From Mameliella sp. MMSF_3455 (GTDB lineage: Bacteria; Pseudomonadota; Alphaproteobacteria; Rhodobacterales; Rhodobacteraceae): a stretch of 64,000 nucleotides of DNA. The DNA is taken from the NCBI RefSeq assembly GCF_030733205.1, contig NZ_JASHJL010000006.1, forward strand, positions 1 through 64,000, written 5' to 3'. Of this stretch, positions 1-10,494 are shown in pieces (the first letter of the stretch is position 1; each line of letters opens with the position of its first letter). The position numbers were made by a program, and so were the translations under genes. The notes under the pieces are model-generated. The model made no database searches, was not told the origin of the DNA, and saw only the letters and a program-made list of their open reading frames with translations.

Positions 1-389
1 GGCTGGCGGCGGGGCAGGGGGCGGCGGTGCTCATGGCCTCGATCAACGGGTATACTGCGCATCCGGATCAGGCGCTCTATACAGCGACGAAACACGCCGT
101 TCTCGGGCTGGCGCGGGCCGCCGCGCTGGACATGGGCCGCGACGGGGTGCGGGTGAACGCGCTTGCTCCCGGGCCGATCCTGACCGACGCCCTGCGTGGG
201 CGGATCGAAACCCGCGCCGCGAATGGCGGCACGCCAGCCGATCAGGCGATTGCCGCGCTTCAGTCCGAGACCGCGCTGGGACGGCTGGCCACAGAAGCGG
301 ACGTGGCCCATGCCGCCTGTTTCCTTGCCTCGCCGCTTGCTGCCGGGATCACCGGCACCTGCCTGCCGGTCGAGGCCGGGCTGGCCTGA
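1..389 (+). CDS. SDR family oxidoreductase (5'-truncated by window edge)
   Basis: C-terminal part of a short-chain dehydrogenase/reductase; the frame is open from base 3 and the 5' end lies outside the window. The classical active-site Tyr-x3-Lys is visible (YTATK), followed by the typical VNALAPGPILTD segment after the catalytic helix and the GITGTCLPVEAG ending of classical SDRs. It should oxidise or reduce a hydroxyl/keto group with NAD(P). The BKACE gene starts 29 bases downstream on the same strand, so the SDR may supply the beta-keto acid which that enzyme cleaves (inference). Substrate unknown. Confidence 0.9.
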   Translation, partial: LAAGQGAAVLMASINGYTAHPDQALYTATKHAVLGLARAAALDMGRDGVRVNALAPGPILTDALRGRIETRAANGGTPADQAIAALQSETALGRLATEADVAHAACFLASPLAAGITGTCLPVEAGLA

Positions 390-418
390 TCCACACCTTT
401 TGAATTGACGAGACTTCC

Positions 419-1258
419 ATGACTGACAAGACACCCGCCATCATCTGCGTGGCGATCACCGGATCCTTGCCGACCAAGGACGACAATCCCGCCGTGCCGA
501 TCACGGTCATCGAACAGATCGAAAGCACCCATGCCGCGTTCGAGGCCGGGGCCACGATCTGTCATGCCCATGTGCGCAATGATGACGGCACGCCCAGCTC
601 GGACCCGGATCGTTTCGCGCGACTGAAGGAGGGGTTGAACAAACATTGTCCCGGCATGATCGTGCAGTTTTCCACCGGCGGACGGTCCGGCGCGGGGCAG
701 GCGCGGGGCGGTATGCTGCCGCTGTGCCCGGACATGGCCTCGCTGTCGGTGGGGTCCAACAATTTTCCGACGCGTGTCTATGAGAACCCGCCGGACCTGG
801 TTCAGTGGCTGGCCAATGAGATGCGGACCTATGGCATCAAGCCCGAGATCGAAGCCTTTGACCTGAGCCACATCCTGCAAGCGCGGGCCATGATGGACCG
901 CGGAGAACTGACCTCGCCGCCCTACGTCCAGTTCGTCATGGGGGTGAAGAATGCCATGCCTGCCGATCGCGAGGTATTTGATTTCTATGTCAAAACCGTC
1001 CATCGCCTGTTTGGCGACGTGCCGTGGTGCGCGGCCGGTATCGGGCGTCATCAGTTGGAGCTGAACAGATGGGCCGCAGAGGCCGGCGGACATCTGCGCA
1101 CCGGTTTAGAGGACAATATTCGGCTGGACAAGTCGAGGCTTGCCCCGTCCAATGCCGCGCTGGTCACGCGCGCGGTGGAGATCTGCGCAGAGAGCGATCG
1201 GAAGGTCGCAACCACCTCGGAAGCGCGCGAAATCCTTGGCTTGGCAGCGGCGCGCTGA
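419..1258 (+). CDS. BKACE family beta-keto acid cleavage enzyme (DUF849)
   Basis: 279 aa, the usual length of the 3-keto-5-aminohexanoate cleavage (Kce/BKACE) family. These zinc-dependent TIM barrels condense a beta-keto acid with acetyl-CoA, giving acetoacetate and a new acyl-CoA. The family signature is clear: HAHVR at residues 49-53 gives the metal-binding His-x-His, and FSTGGRSG and EAFDLSH follow in the expected order. The preceding SDR could make the keto acid from a hydroxy acid. The actual substrate within the family (for example dehydrocarnitine or 3-oxoadipate analogues) cannot be read from sequence. A second, divergent member lies at 42603-43457. Confidence 0.9.
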   Translation: MTDKTPAIICVAITGSLPTKDDNPAVPITVIEQIESTHAAFEAGATICHAHVRNDDGTPSSDPDRFARLKEGLNKHCPGMIVQFSTGGRSGAGQARGGMLPLCPDMASLSVGSNNFPTRVYENPPDLVQWLANEMRTYGIKPEIEAFDLSHILQARAMMDRGELTSPPYVQFVMGVKNAMPADREVFDFYVKTVHRLFGDVPWCAAGIGRHQLELNRWAAEAGGHLRTGLEDNIRLDKSRLAPSNAALVTRAVEICAESDRKVATTSEAREILGLAAAR

Positions 1259-1439
1259 ACCATATGCGACTGCAGGTCGATGCTCGTGCCTAGCTGCGTA
1301 TCGGGGGCAAGAACCTGCCAAAGGGCTCCGAAACGGACAGGGGGATGCCCATCTCGAAGCCCTTTGCAGGAAGACGCCGCTTGGATGACACGGACATTGG
1401 GCGTCTCCCTGATGGGTGTGGTGCGTCGGAACTGGCGGG

Positions 1440-4030
<2,591 letters not shown>

Positions 4031-4421
4031 GCTGGTCTCCTGCGAGGTCGGGGACAGGTCTTTGGTGGGGCGACCATCGTCACCTCCACCGGTTGTGCCC
4101 GGCGAGACGTACCAGCCCTGAAGGCAAGTCAGTAAACATCCTTACTGATGCCGCTTATCAGGTTTTTGGATAGATAAATGGAATAGGCATCCTTTTGTCG
4201 GATGCCGGGTCCCATGCCGAGGGACCAAAATTCCCTGTCAAAGCAACAGGGTCTGCCAGTATCCGCTTGGGGATTGGCGTGCGGCGAGGCGTGCAAAATC
4301 GACTGGCCGCGATGCGACATCTGGCGTGAGCATAACGCGCGGATCGAAGCGACCGCACCTGACTTTGCAGCAAGACAGGCGCGGTTCGGTCTGTGTCGGC
4401 CCATACGGCCGACCTAAGGCG
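4031..4421. other. 391-base intergenic region with two inverted repeats
   Basis: No convincing gene. Holds a 7-bp inverted repeat TCAGTAA-acatcc-TTACTGA (4129-4148), about 100 bases upstream of the 3281-4030 gene, and a second repeat GGCATCC-ttttgtc-GGATGCC (4186-4206). The stretch around 4129-4190 is AT-richer than its surroundings, as expected for a promoter region. Short open frames here (minus 4129-4404, plus 4202-4417) have no recognisable protein features. Confidence 0.5.
4129..4148. promoter_or_regulatory. inverted repeat, candidate operator for the 2564-4030 unit
   Basis: Perfect 7-bp arms TCAGTAA / TTACTGA separated by 6 bases, in the AT-rich promoter-like region upstream of the minus-strand pair. 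The cognate regulator is unknown. Confidence 0.35.
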
Positions 4422-4637
4422 TCAGGCGTCGAGGTGACGATGCATGATGTGCTGGCCCACGGTCATCCGGTCGAGCCCGTGTTCGGCCAGCTGGGCGTCC
4501 GACATGTTCGAATAATGGTCATAGGCTTCTGCCGCGGCAGTCGCGCGCGCCAAACTGTCGAAGAATGCCGATACCGCGCCGACCGCCTGTTGGAAATAGC
4601 CCGCGCCTTTGGAGAAATTCTCTGTGATAGCAGTCAT
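4422..4637 (-). CDS. small DUF1127-like (YjiS-type) protein
   Basis: 71 aa if started at the ATG for MTAITENF, which has an AAGGA Shine-Dalgarno 8 bases upstream; an ATG 21 bases further up (4658) lacks one. The C-terminal half, AYDHYSNMSDAQLAEHGLDRMTVGQHI, matches the pattern of DUF1127 proteins (x-L-S-D-x-x-L-x-D-x-G-[LI]-x-R-x-x-[IV]). These small proteins are common in Rhodobacterales, and some members act in RNA turnover or stress adaptation. The specific role here is unknown. It stands alone, in its own transcription unit. Confidence 0.7.
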   Translation of the reverse strand: MTAITENFSKGAGYFQQAVGAVSAFFDSLARATAAAEAYDHYSNMSDAQLAEHGLDRMTVGQHIMHRHLDA

Positions 4638-4856
4638 TGGGACCGTCCTTTGCGTCATACCGACTTCGGTTCAAGGTTCCCATTTGATATCGTGCAGAGG
4701 GCCCGCCACGACCACCCACGATCGCGAAAGGCCGCGTTGCGCCTGACGCAACGCTTGCGATGGCTGTCTTGGCGCAAAGAACGGGGCGGCGCCGGCCGTG
4801 CAACCGGTCACCGCCCCTGGGATGTCGCCCGTATCGGACCCTGCGGGCCGGTCCGG

Positions 4857-5741
4857 TCAGGCGGTCCCGTCCGTGTCCTGCGTCAGCTTGTCGAGCGCGG
4901 GATAGAGGCGGGTGAAATCCTCATCGGCCATGCCGGCATCAATCGCCGCCTGGATCCAGGCAAGCGTCTGGTGCCCGATCCGCATCGGGCTGCCAAGCTC
5001 CTTGGACAGGGCGACGGCCATGCCCACGTCCTTGCGCAGGTTGTAAATGCGCGAGCGGCCGTCCCAGGTTTCGGTGAGGATGTGATCGGGAAAGCGGCGT
5101 TCGGAAATGAAGCTGCGCGCATTGCCCGCGTTGAACACCTTGATCATGTCGGCAAGGTCGATCCCCGCCGCCTCGGCGAGGCGGCCGGCCTCGGAGCAGG
5201 CAAGGAAATTGGTATGGGTGATCAGGTTGTGGACCACCTTCATCGTGTGCCCGGCCCCCGACGGCCCGAGATGGATCAGCTTGCCGGCGCAGGCCTCCAG
5301 CGCCGGGCGCGACCGTTCCAGGACCTCGGCATCGCCGCCGATCATCAGGGTCATCGTGCCCTCGTCGGCGCCCTTGGCGCCACCGCCCGTCATGCCCGCG
5401 TCCATGTAGGGCACCCCGGCCTCTGCAGCCCGCGCGGCCAGCCGTTTGGTGTAGACCGGATCGGAGGTGGTGAAGTCCCAGAGGATCAGGCCGGGGCGGG
5501 CGTTCGCCAACATGCTGTCAAGGATGTCGTCGATTTGCGGTGACCCCGGAACCACGAAAATCACGATCTCCGCCTCGGCGGCCATCGCGTCCGGTTCAAG
5601 GATGCGGGCGGTGTCGGAAAACCGGGACCTGGCCTCTTCGGTGGTGTCCCAGGCAATCAGATCGTGGCCCGCTTTGGCGATGTTCCGTGCAATTCCCCGG
5701 CCCATGTTGCCCAGGCCGATCACGCCGACGGTTTTGGTCAT
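4857..5741 (-). CDS. NAD(P)-dependent beta-hydroxyacid dehydrogenase (3-HIBADH family)
   Basis: 294 aa, standard for the 3-hydroxyisobutyrate / tartronate semialdehyde reductase family. The dinucleotide motif GVIGLGNMGRGIA is at the N-terminus, the substrate loop reads DAGMTGGGAKG (canonical DAPVSGG), and the catalytic Lys lies in GAGHTMKVVHN. The start is the ATG for MTKTVGV, preceded by GGA; upstream in-frame ATGs lack a Shine-Dalgarno. The replacement of DAPVSGG by DAGMTGGG suggests an uncommon substrate. It is divergent from the GntR gene at 5923, its likely regulator. Confidence 0.88.
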   Translation of the reverse strand: MTKTVGVIGLGNMGRGIARNIAKAGHDLIAWDTTEEARSRFSDTARILEPDAMAAEAEIVIFVVPGSPQIDDILDSMLANARPGLILWDFTTSDPVYTKRLAARAAEAGVPYMDAGMTGGGAKGADEGTMTLMIGGDAEVLERSRPALEACAGKLIHLGPSGAGHTMKVVHNLITHTNFLACSEAGRLAEAAGIDLADMIKVFNAGNARSFISERRFPDHILTETWDGRSRIYNLRKDVGMAVALSKELGSPMRIGHQTLAWIQAAIDAGMADEDFTRLYPALDKLTQDTDGTA

Positions 5742-5922
5742 TTCTGTTTCCATTTCAGTGGTTTGGTGCCATCTGCGAGTGGCGGGTTTCGGGGCAGGGC
5801 GGGACCGGATCGGTGCCGTTCCCGTCAAGGCGCAGCTTCTGGCCCTTGCATTTCGCGGCCAGACCTTGAAATCTCTGCATCACTTTCGTTCCTAGACCGA
5901 TATCATCTCTGAAAGCCCCGCC

Positions 5923-6549
5923 TTGCCCCGTTCGCAAATCGTACGTTCGTCGCTTTCCGCACAAATCCGCGAGCATCTGATGAAGCAGATCCTGTCCGGC
6001 GCCCTGCGTCCGGGGGACAGGCTGGTGGAGTTGCGGATCGCGGCAGAGCTGAACACCAGCCAGGCGCCGGTGCGCGAGGCCGTGCGCGAGCTGGAGGCGA
6101 TGGGGCTGGTGGAAACCCGCCACAACAAGGGCGCGCGGGTTCGGGTGATCAGCGACGACGAGATCCGCGAGATCTATGACGTACGCGCCCAGCTGGAGGC
6201 CTACGCGTCGGAATGTGTCGCCAAGGCCGGCATCGATCTGCGGTCCAAGCTGGAAAAGCAGATGGAACAGATGCGCAAGGCCGCCCATGCCGCGGATTCG
6301 TTTCTGTTTGCGCAGCACAACATGCGCTTTCACCGCATCATCCTGGAAGCGGCGGGCAACGACACGCTGCTGTCGGTGTGGGAGGGGCTGAACGTGCGTT
6401 CGCGGACCAGCCTGAACGTCATGCGCCACAGCGCCGACCTTTTGCGGGTGACCGATTCGCACCAGGTGCTGGTCGATACGCTGTGCTCGGGCGATCCCGA
6501 GGCGGCGCGCCTGGCGGCCCGGGACCACGTGCTTGTCAACAAGCCGTGA
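5923..6549 (+). CDS. GntR-family transcriptional regulator (FCD domain)
   Basis: 208 aa. N-terminal winged helix about residues 12-75 (LRPGDRLVE and SQAPVREAVRELEAMGLVE are GntR landmarks), then a C-terminal all-helical FCD ligand/metal domain (FHRIILEAAGND). The start codon is TTG, preceded by GAAAG. It is divergent from the beta-hydroxyacid dehydrogenase at 4857-5741, which it probably controls; it also lies upstream of the b561/hydroxyacid dehydrogenase pair at 6719-8444. The ligand is probably an organic acid, but this is not readable from sequence. Confidence 0.9.
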   Translation: MPRSQIVRSSLSAQIREHLMKQILSGALRPGDRLVELRIAAELNTSQAPVREAVRELEAMGLVETRHNKGARVRVISDDEIREIYDVRAQLEAYASECVAKAGIDLRSKLEKQMEQMRKAAHAADSFLFAQHNMRFHRIILEAAGNDTLLSVWEGLNVRSRTSLNVMRHSADLLRVTDSHQVLVDTLCSGDPEAARLAARDHVLVNKP

Positions 6550-6615
6550 CGGCCTGCCTATAATTCCCGTTTTTCCTTGAAACCAGGCGATTGCGGCTGA
6601 CTCTCGGTTGCACAA

Positions 6616-6633
6616 GTTATCGATAATCGATAC
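6616..6633. promoter_or_regulatory. overlapping TTATCGATAA / ATCGAT palindromes upstream of b561 gene
   Basis: GTTATCGATAATCGATAC contains the perfect palindrome TTATCGATAA (6617-6626) followed by a second ATCGAT core, about 90 bases upstream of the gene at 6719. A 12-bp version, ATTATCGATAAT, occurs at 20553-20564 in another promoter region. Possible regulator site; the neighbouring FCD-type GntR is one candidate. Confidence 0.35.
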
Positions 6634-6718
6634 TTTAGCCGCAATGCGCCGGTGAATCCAGAGGCATGCGGCCAAGGCCGCCCAACCTGGCGCTCAGGTA
6701 TGAGGAGAGGACCGCCCG

Positions 6719-7435
6719 ATGTTCGAGAAAATGCCGCATATCAAGGAAGAGGCCTATATCGGCTTTCTCGACCGGACGGTCGAGATCCACTGGAACTACC
6801 ATGCGATCCTGATGGTCAGCATCTGGTTGTTCCTGGTGCCGCTTCTCGTGACGATCATCCGCTACGGCAAGCCCAAGCCGACCAAGTACGGCCTGCGCCG
6901 CAAGGTGCACATCAGGCATATCGAATGGTGGTGGTTCAACGCCCATAAATACGGGCTCTGGACGGCGGTTCTGTTGTCGCTGGCCGGGGTGACGGTGGCC
7001 TTTGTCGTCAGCAAGGGATTCAGCGGATCGGTGCATTCGATCCTGGGTATCCTGACCGTCATTCTGGGCGTGATCCAGGTCACCGCGGGGATGCTGCGGG
7101 GCACCCACGGCGGCAAATACTACAACAACGCCGACCCCGAAGACCCGTCGACCTGGCATGGCGATCACTACAGCCGCACCACCCGCCGCCGGATCTTCGA
7201 GGCGTACCACAAGACAGCCGGTTATTTCACGCTGTTCTGCGCCGCCGGGGCGATCGGATCCGGCCTGATGCAATACCCGATGCCGACCCTTGCGACCATC
7301 GCTCTGATCACGCCCTTTGTTTTCCTGGCCTTCTGGGTCCTGATGGAATTCCTCGAGCGGCGCTATGACGGCTACCGCGCTGTGCACGGCTACGGAATGG
7401 AACATCCCTACAACAAGGAACGCGAATACCTCTGA
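6719..7435 (+). CDS. cytochrome b561-like di-heme membrane protein
   Basis: 238 aa integral membrane protein with four core hydrophobic helices and one more near the C-terminus. Each core helix has one conserved-looking histidine: H28 (WNYHA), H76 (HKYG), H106 (SVHSILG) and H164 (YHKTAGY). That spacing is the bis-heme arrangement of the cytochrome b561 fold, which moves electrons across or within the membrane. GAGGAGAGG sits 8 bases before the ATG. The 7515 dehydrogenase follows 79 bases downstream. A close paralogue lies at 9736-10476, sharing the HGYG-EHPYNK-RE-L C-terminus. The heme assignment is by motif; electron partner unknown. Confidence 0.75.
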   Translation: MFEKMPHIKEEAYIGFLDRTVEIHWNYHAILMVSIWLFLVPLLVTIIRYGKPKPTKYGLRRKVHIRHIEWWWFNAHKYGLWTAVLLSLAGVTVAFVVSKGFSGSVHSILGILTVILGVIQVTAGMLRGTHGGKYYNNADPEDPSTWHGDHYSRTTRRRIFEAYHKTAGYFTLFCAAGAIGSGLMQYPMPTLATIALITPFVFLAFWVLMEFLERRYDGYRAVHGYGMEHPYNKEREYL

Positions 7436-7514
7436 GCGGTGCGCCGCATCGGAAATTCGTTTTGGCCCCGGTGGGCCACATATCGGGCCACGGGGCCAGA
7501 AAGAGGATCAGAGC

Positions 7515-8444
7515 ATGTCGGATGTCGTCATTTCCGAATTCATGGACAAGGAAACGGCCGAGGGGCTGATCGCAGAGTACGATGTCCACTGGGACCCGAA
7601 CCTGTGGGACAAGCGGGCGGAACTGCTGGAAAAGATGGCCGACGCGCGTGCCATCGTCGTGCGCAACGCGACGCAGGTGAACCCGGAGCTGCTTGACGCC
7701 GCGCCCAACCTCAAGGTGGTTGCGCGGATGGGGGTCGGACTGGACAACATCGACGTCGAGGCCTGCAAGGAACGCGGCGTCGATGTTTGCCCGTCGATCG
7801 GGGCGAACGCGGTTTCCGTCGCCGAATACGTCATCACGACCGCGATGGTGCTTTTGCGCGGACCCGCCTATTTCGCGACGCCAGAGGTGGCCGGCGGCGC
7901 CTGGGATCGCCCGAAATTCGCCGGTGCGCGCGAAATCGCGGGGCGCACCATCGGCATCGTCGGGTTCGGCTCCATCGGTCAGGTGGTGGGCGAAAAGGCC
8001 CGTGGCATGGGCATGAACGTCATCGCCTATGATGCGATGATGCCGGACGACCATCCGGCCTGGACCGATGCCCGCCGGGTCGATCTGGACGATCTGATCG
8101 CCGAGGCGGACGTGGTCACGCTGCATTGTCCGAAGCTGCCGCAGACCATCGACCTCATTGATGCGCGACAGTTCGACCGCATGAAGCCGGAGGCCGTCCT
8201 GGTCAATTCCGCGCGCGGCGGCATCGTGAACGAGGCCGCCTGCGCCGAAGCCTTGCGTGCGGGCAAGATCGCCGGGGCGGCGCTGGATACGCTGGATGTC
8301 GAACCGATCACGCCCGAGGTCTGCAAGATCTTCGAAGGTGTGCCCAACCTGATCCTGACGCCGCATATCGCCGGTGTGACGCGCGAATCCAACCGCCGCA
8401 TCGCCGAAGTGGCGGCCGAAAACGTGCGTCGGGTTCTGGGCTAG
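7515..8444 (+). CDS. D-isomer-specific 2-hydroxyacid dehydrogenase
   Basis: 309 aa NAD-dependent dehydrogenase of the phosphoglycerate dehydrogenase / C-terminal binding protein superfamily. The Rossmann motif GIVGFGSIGQVVG and the catalytic triad are present: Arg in VNSARGGIVNE, Glu in LDTLDVEP, His in LTPHIAGVT. No ACT or other regulatory domain, so a SerA role is less likely than glyoxylate/hydroxypyruvate or another 2-keto acid reduction. ATG start with AGAGGA 7 bases upstream. It pairs with the b561-like gene and converges on the FMN-dependent enzyme at 8463 with an 18-base gap. Confidence 0.88.
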   Translation: MSDVVISEFMDKETAEGLIAEYDVHWDPNLWDKRAELLEKMADARAIVVRNATQVNPELLDAAPNLKVVARMGVGLDNIDVEACKERGVDVCPSIGANAVSVAEYVITTAMVLLRGPAYFATPEVAGGAWDRPKFAGAREIAGRTIGIVGFGSIGQVVGEKARGMGMNVIAYDAMMPDDHPAWTDARRVDLDDLIAEADVVTLHCPKLPQTIDLIDARQFDRMKPEAVLVNSARGGIVNEAACAEALRAGKIAGAALDTLDVEPITPEVCKIFEGVPNLILTPHIAGVTRESNRRIAEVAAENVRRVLG

Positions 8445-8462
8445 GGTATGGGGGCGGGCGGC

Positions 8463-9614
8463 TTATGCCAGCCGCTCGCCCAGATCGTCGAGATCGGTGC
8501 TGCCGATCAATGCGATGGTCCGGTCGATTTCCGCGGACAGCAGGTTGATCGCGTGATCGATGGCTGGCTGTTCGCCCACCGCCGCGGCGTAGAGGAACGG
8601 CCGGCCGACAAAGACGAAATCAGCCCCAAGCGCCAGTGCCTTGACCACGTCGACGCCCCTGCGGACGCCGCTGTCCAGCAGCACGGCCATATTGCCCTTT
8701 TCGCGCGCGATCTCTGGCAGCACCTTGATCGGCGGGATGGAGGAATCCAGCATCCGCCCGCCATGGTTGGACACGATGATCCCGTCCACCCCGGCTTCGG
8801 AGGCCGCACGCGCATCGTCGGGTGCAAGGATGCCCTTGAGCAGCAGCTTGCCCTGCCACTTGTCGCGCAGCCACTTGATGTCTTCCCAGTTCAGCGCGTC
8901 GCGCACATGTTTGCGCTGTGGCGCGCGGGCCGAGATGATCGGGATGCCCCGGCCTTTGCCGTAATTCTCGATATGCGGCATCCCGCTGGTCATCAGGGAC
9001 CGCAGGAAGGTGCCCGTCAGCCAGCGCGGGTGGCACAGCCCGTCGACCGCGATCCTCATGCTGGGCCGCATCGGGTATTCGAACCCTTGCCGATAGGTCG
9101 CGCGGCGATTGCCCGGAACGGGGACATCCACCGTGACCACGAGGGTCGAGATCCCGGCGGCGCGGACACGCTCGATCAGTTCCGCGATGGTGGCGCGGTC
9201 CGCCGCGACATAGGCCTGGAACCAGACATCCGGGTTGACCTCTGCGACACGTTCCATCGGGACCAGCGCGCTGCCCGACATGCAGAAGGGAATCCCGGCC
9301 TCTTTCGCGGCGCGGGCAAAGTTCAGATCGGCCTGGTAGCCGAACATGGCGCTGGCGCCCATCGGCGCGATGCCGAACGGCGCGGCATAGCTCTTGCCCA
9401 GCAAGTCCTGCCGGATCGACCGGTCCGAGACATCCCTCAGGACGCGGGGTTGCAGCCAGATATCCTCGAACGCCTGCCGGTTGCCGTCTCTCGACAGGTT
9501 GTTTTCGGCCCCCTGCGCGGCGAATTCCCACAGCGCCCAGGGCAGCAGGGACTTGGCGATGGGTTCGAGGTCCTCCAGGCGTTGAACCTTGCCCTTCCAG
9601 CGCGGGCCTAGCAT
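8463..9614 (-). CDS. FMN-dependent alpha-hydroxyacid dehydrogenase (LldD/mandelate dehydrogenase family)
   Basis: 383 aa. It oxidises an L-2-hydroxy acid to the keto acid with FMN. Family landmarks in order: FGIAPMGASAMF (flavin contact), SGSALVPME, QAYVAADR, VTVDVPVPGNR, catalytic Lys in LLKGILAPDDA, catalytic His/Arg in VSNHGGRMLD, and phosphate-binding DSGVRRGVDVVKALALGADFVFVGRP. The ATG at 9614 lacks its own Shine-Dalgarno and overlaps the stop of a 30-codon frame (9608-9700), suggesting coupled translation. Members of this family can pass electrons to the quinone pool; the upstream b561-like gene suggests a membrane acceptor (inference). Confidence 0.92.
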   Translation of the reverse strand: MLGPRWKGKVQRLEDLEPIAKSLLPWALWEFAAQGAENNLSRDGNRQAFEDIWLQPRVLRDVSDRSIRQDLLGKSYAAPFGIAPMGASAMFGYQADLNFARAAKEAGIPFCMSGSALVPMERVAEVNPDVWFQAYVAADRATIAELIERVRAAGISTLVVTVDVPVPGNRRATYRQGFEYPMRPSMRIAVDGLCHPRWLTGTFLRSLMTSGMPHIENYGKGRGIPIISARAPQRKHVRDALNWEDIKWLRDKWQGKLLLKGILAPDDARAASEAGVDGIIVSNHGGRMLDSSIPPIKVLPEIAREKGNMAVLLDSGVRRGVDVVKALALGADFVFVGRPFLYAAAVGEQPAIDHAINLLSAEIDRTIALIGSTDLDDLGERLA

Positions 9615-9700
9615 GACGCCGGGCCCGAAAACGTTTGTTCGACTGGCGTCGGCGCCGCGCCGGGCACGGAGCCCCTGTCCATGGTCATGGATGTCACCAT
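9608..9700 (-). CDS. putative 30-codon leader ORF coupled to the hydroxyacid dehydrogenase
   Basis: Begins with ATG GTG ACA four bases after AAAGGA (9705-9710) and ends in TAG at 9608-9610, overlapping the ATG of the FMN enzyme in the arrangement ATGCTAG. The peptide (MVTSMTMDRGS and onward, ending PASC) resembles nothing known to me. It may be a translational-coupling leader. Alternatively it could be the old N-terminus detached by a frameshift, but the downstream protein is already full length. Confidence 0.35.
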   Translation of the reverse strand: MVTSMTMDRGSVPGAAPTPVEQTFSGPASC

Positions 9701-9735
9701 AGTTTCCTTTTTCCGAAATTTTCGACCGGGGCGCC

Positions 9736-10476
9736 CTACAGGAATTCGCGCTGCTTGTTGTAGGGATGTTCCAGGCCATAGCCGTGGGCGACGCGATAGC
9801 CGTCATAGGCGCGTCCCCTGAAATCATAGAGCGCCCAGGCCGCCAGCCATCCCAATCCGGTGAGCACGACAACCCCTGTCAGCACGGGCATGGCGTATTG
9901 CATCAGCCCGGAGCCCACCGCCGCGAAGGCGCAGATCAGGGTGAAGTAACCGCAGGTCTTGTGCACCGCCTCGAACAGGCGCCGTTTGGGCGTGTGATCG
10001 TACTGGTCGCCGCGCCATGTCGCGGGATCGTCGGGGTCGGCCCCCACGCGATATCGCCCGCCGCGGGTGCCGCGCATCTGCGAGGACAGGATCTGGCCCA
10101 GCCCCATCGCCACCGTGAGCGCGCCCAGGCAGGCATGAACCGATCCGCTGAACCCGCCGCTCGCCCAGAAGGCCACCGCCGTGCCGGCAAGGACCGCGGC
10201 CATGGCCAGAAACAGGCCGTATTTGTGCACGCTGAAGAACCACCATTCGCGGTGCCACAGGCTGACGTCGCGCCGGATGCCCTTTTCGGACGGCGGCGGT
10301 TTGTGGAACCGCATGATGGTGACGCAGAGCGGCACAAGGCCCATCCAGACGACGTACATCAGAACCGCGTGGTAGTTCCAATGCACGTCGATCGTACGGC
10401 CGAGAATGCCCAGGTAGACCTCGGTGGGGATGTGGCTGGGGTGGTCGATCACGGCGTGCCCATGTGTCCTGTCCAA
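9736..10476 (-). CDS. cytochrome b561-like di-heme membrane protein (paralogue)
   Basis: 246 aa paralogue of the 6719-7435 product, with the same four histidine motifs in order (WNYHA, VHKYG, SVHACLG, VHKTCGY) and a nearly identical C-terminal HGYGLEHPYNKQREFL. Predicted bis-heme membrane electron carrier. The start is TTG with GGAAC just upstream; alignment with the paralogue would also allow a GTG about 21 bases downstream (VIDHPSH). It lies 18 bases after the LVIVD-protein stop and about 120 bases before the FMN-dehydrogenase start, so all three appear co-transcribed. A role as electron acceptor for the FMN enzyme is inference. Confidence 0.72.
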   Translation of the reverse strand: MDRTHGHAVIDHPSHIPTEVYLGILGRTIDVHWNYHAVLMYVVWMGLVPLCVTIMRFHKPPPSEKGIRRDVSLWHREWWFFSVHKYGLFLAMAAVLAGTAVAFWASGGFSGSVHACLGALTVAMGLGQILSSQMRGTRGGRYRVGADPDDPATWRGDQYDHTPKRRLFEAVHKTCGYFTLICAFAAVGSGLMQYAMPVLTGVVVLTGLGWLAAWALYDFRGRAYDGYRVAHGYGLEHPYNKQREFL

Positions 10477-10494
10477 TCGTTCCGGGGGCGCGTG

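Noticed and set aside
4129-4404. 91-codon minus frame in the 4.0-4.4 kb spacer
   Set aside because: No ribosome site, no recognisable pattern, lower coding character; overlaps two inverted repeats better read as regulatory.
9615-9700. Possible frameshift detaching the N-terminus of the FMN hydroxyacid dehydrogenase
   Set aside because: From the ATG at 9614 the protein already contains the complete family N-terminus (the first helix region aligns with LldD), so no missing part is needed; the upstream frame is better read as a leader.
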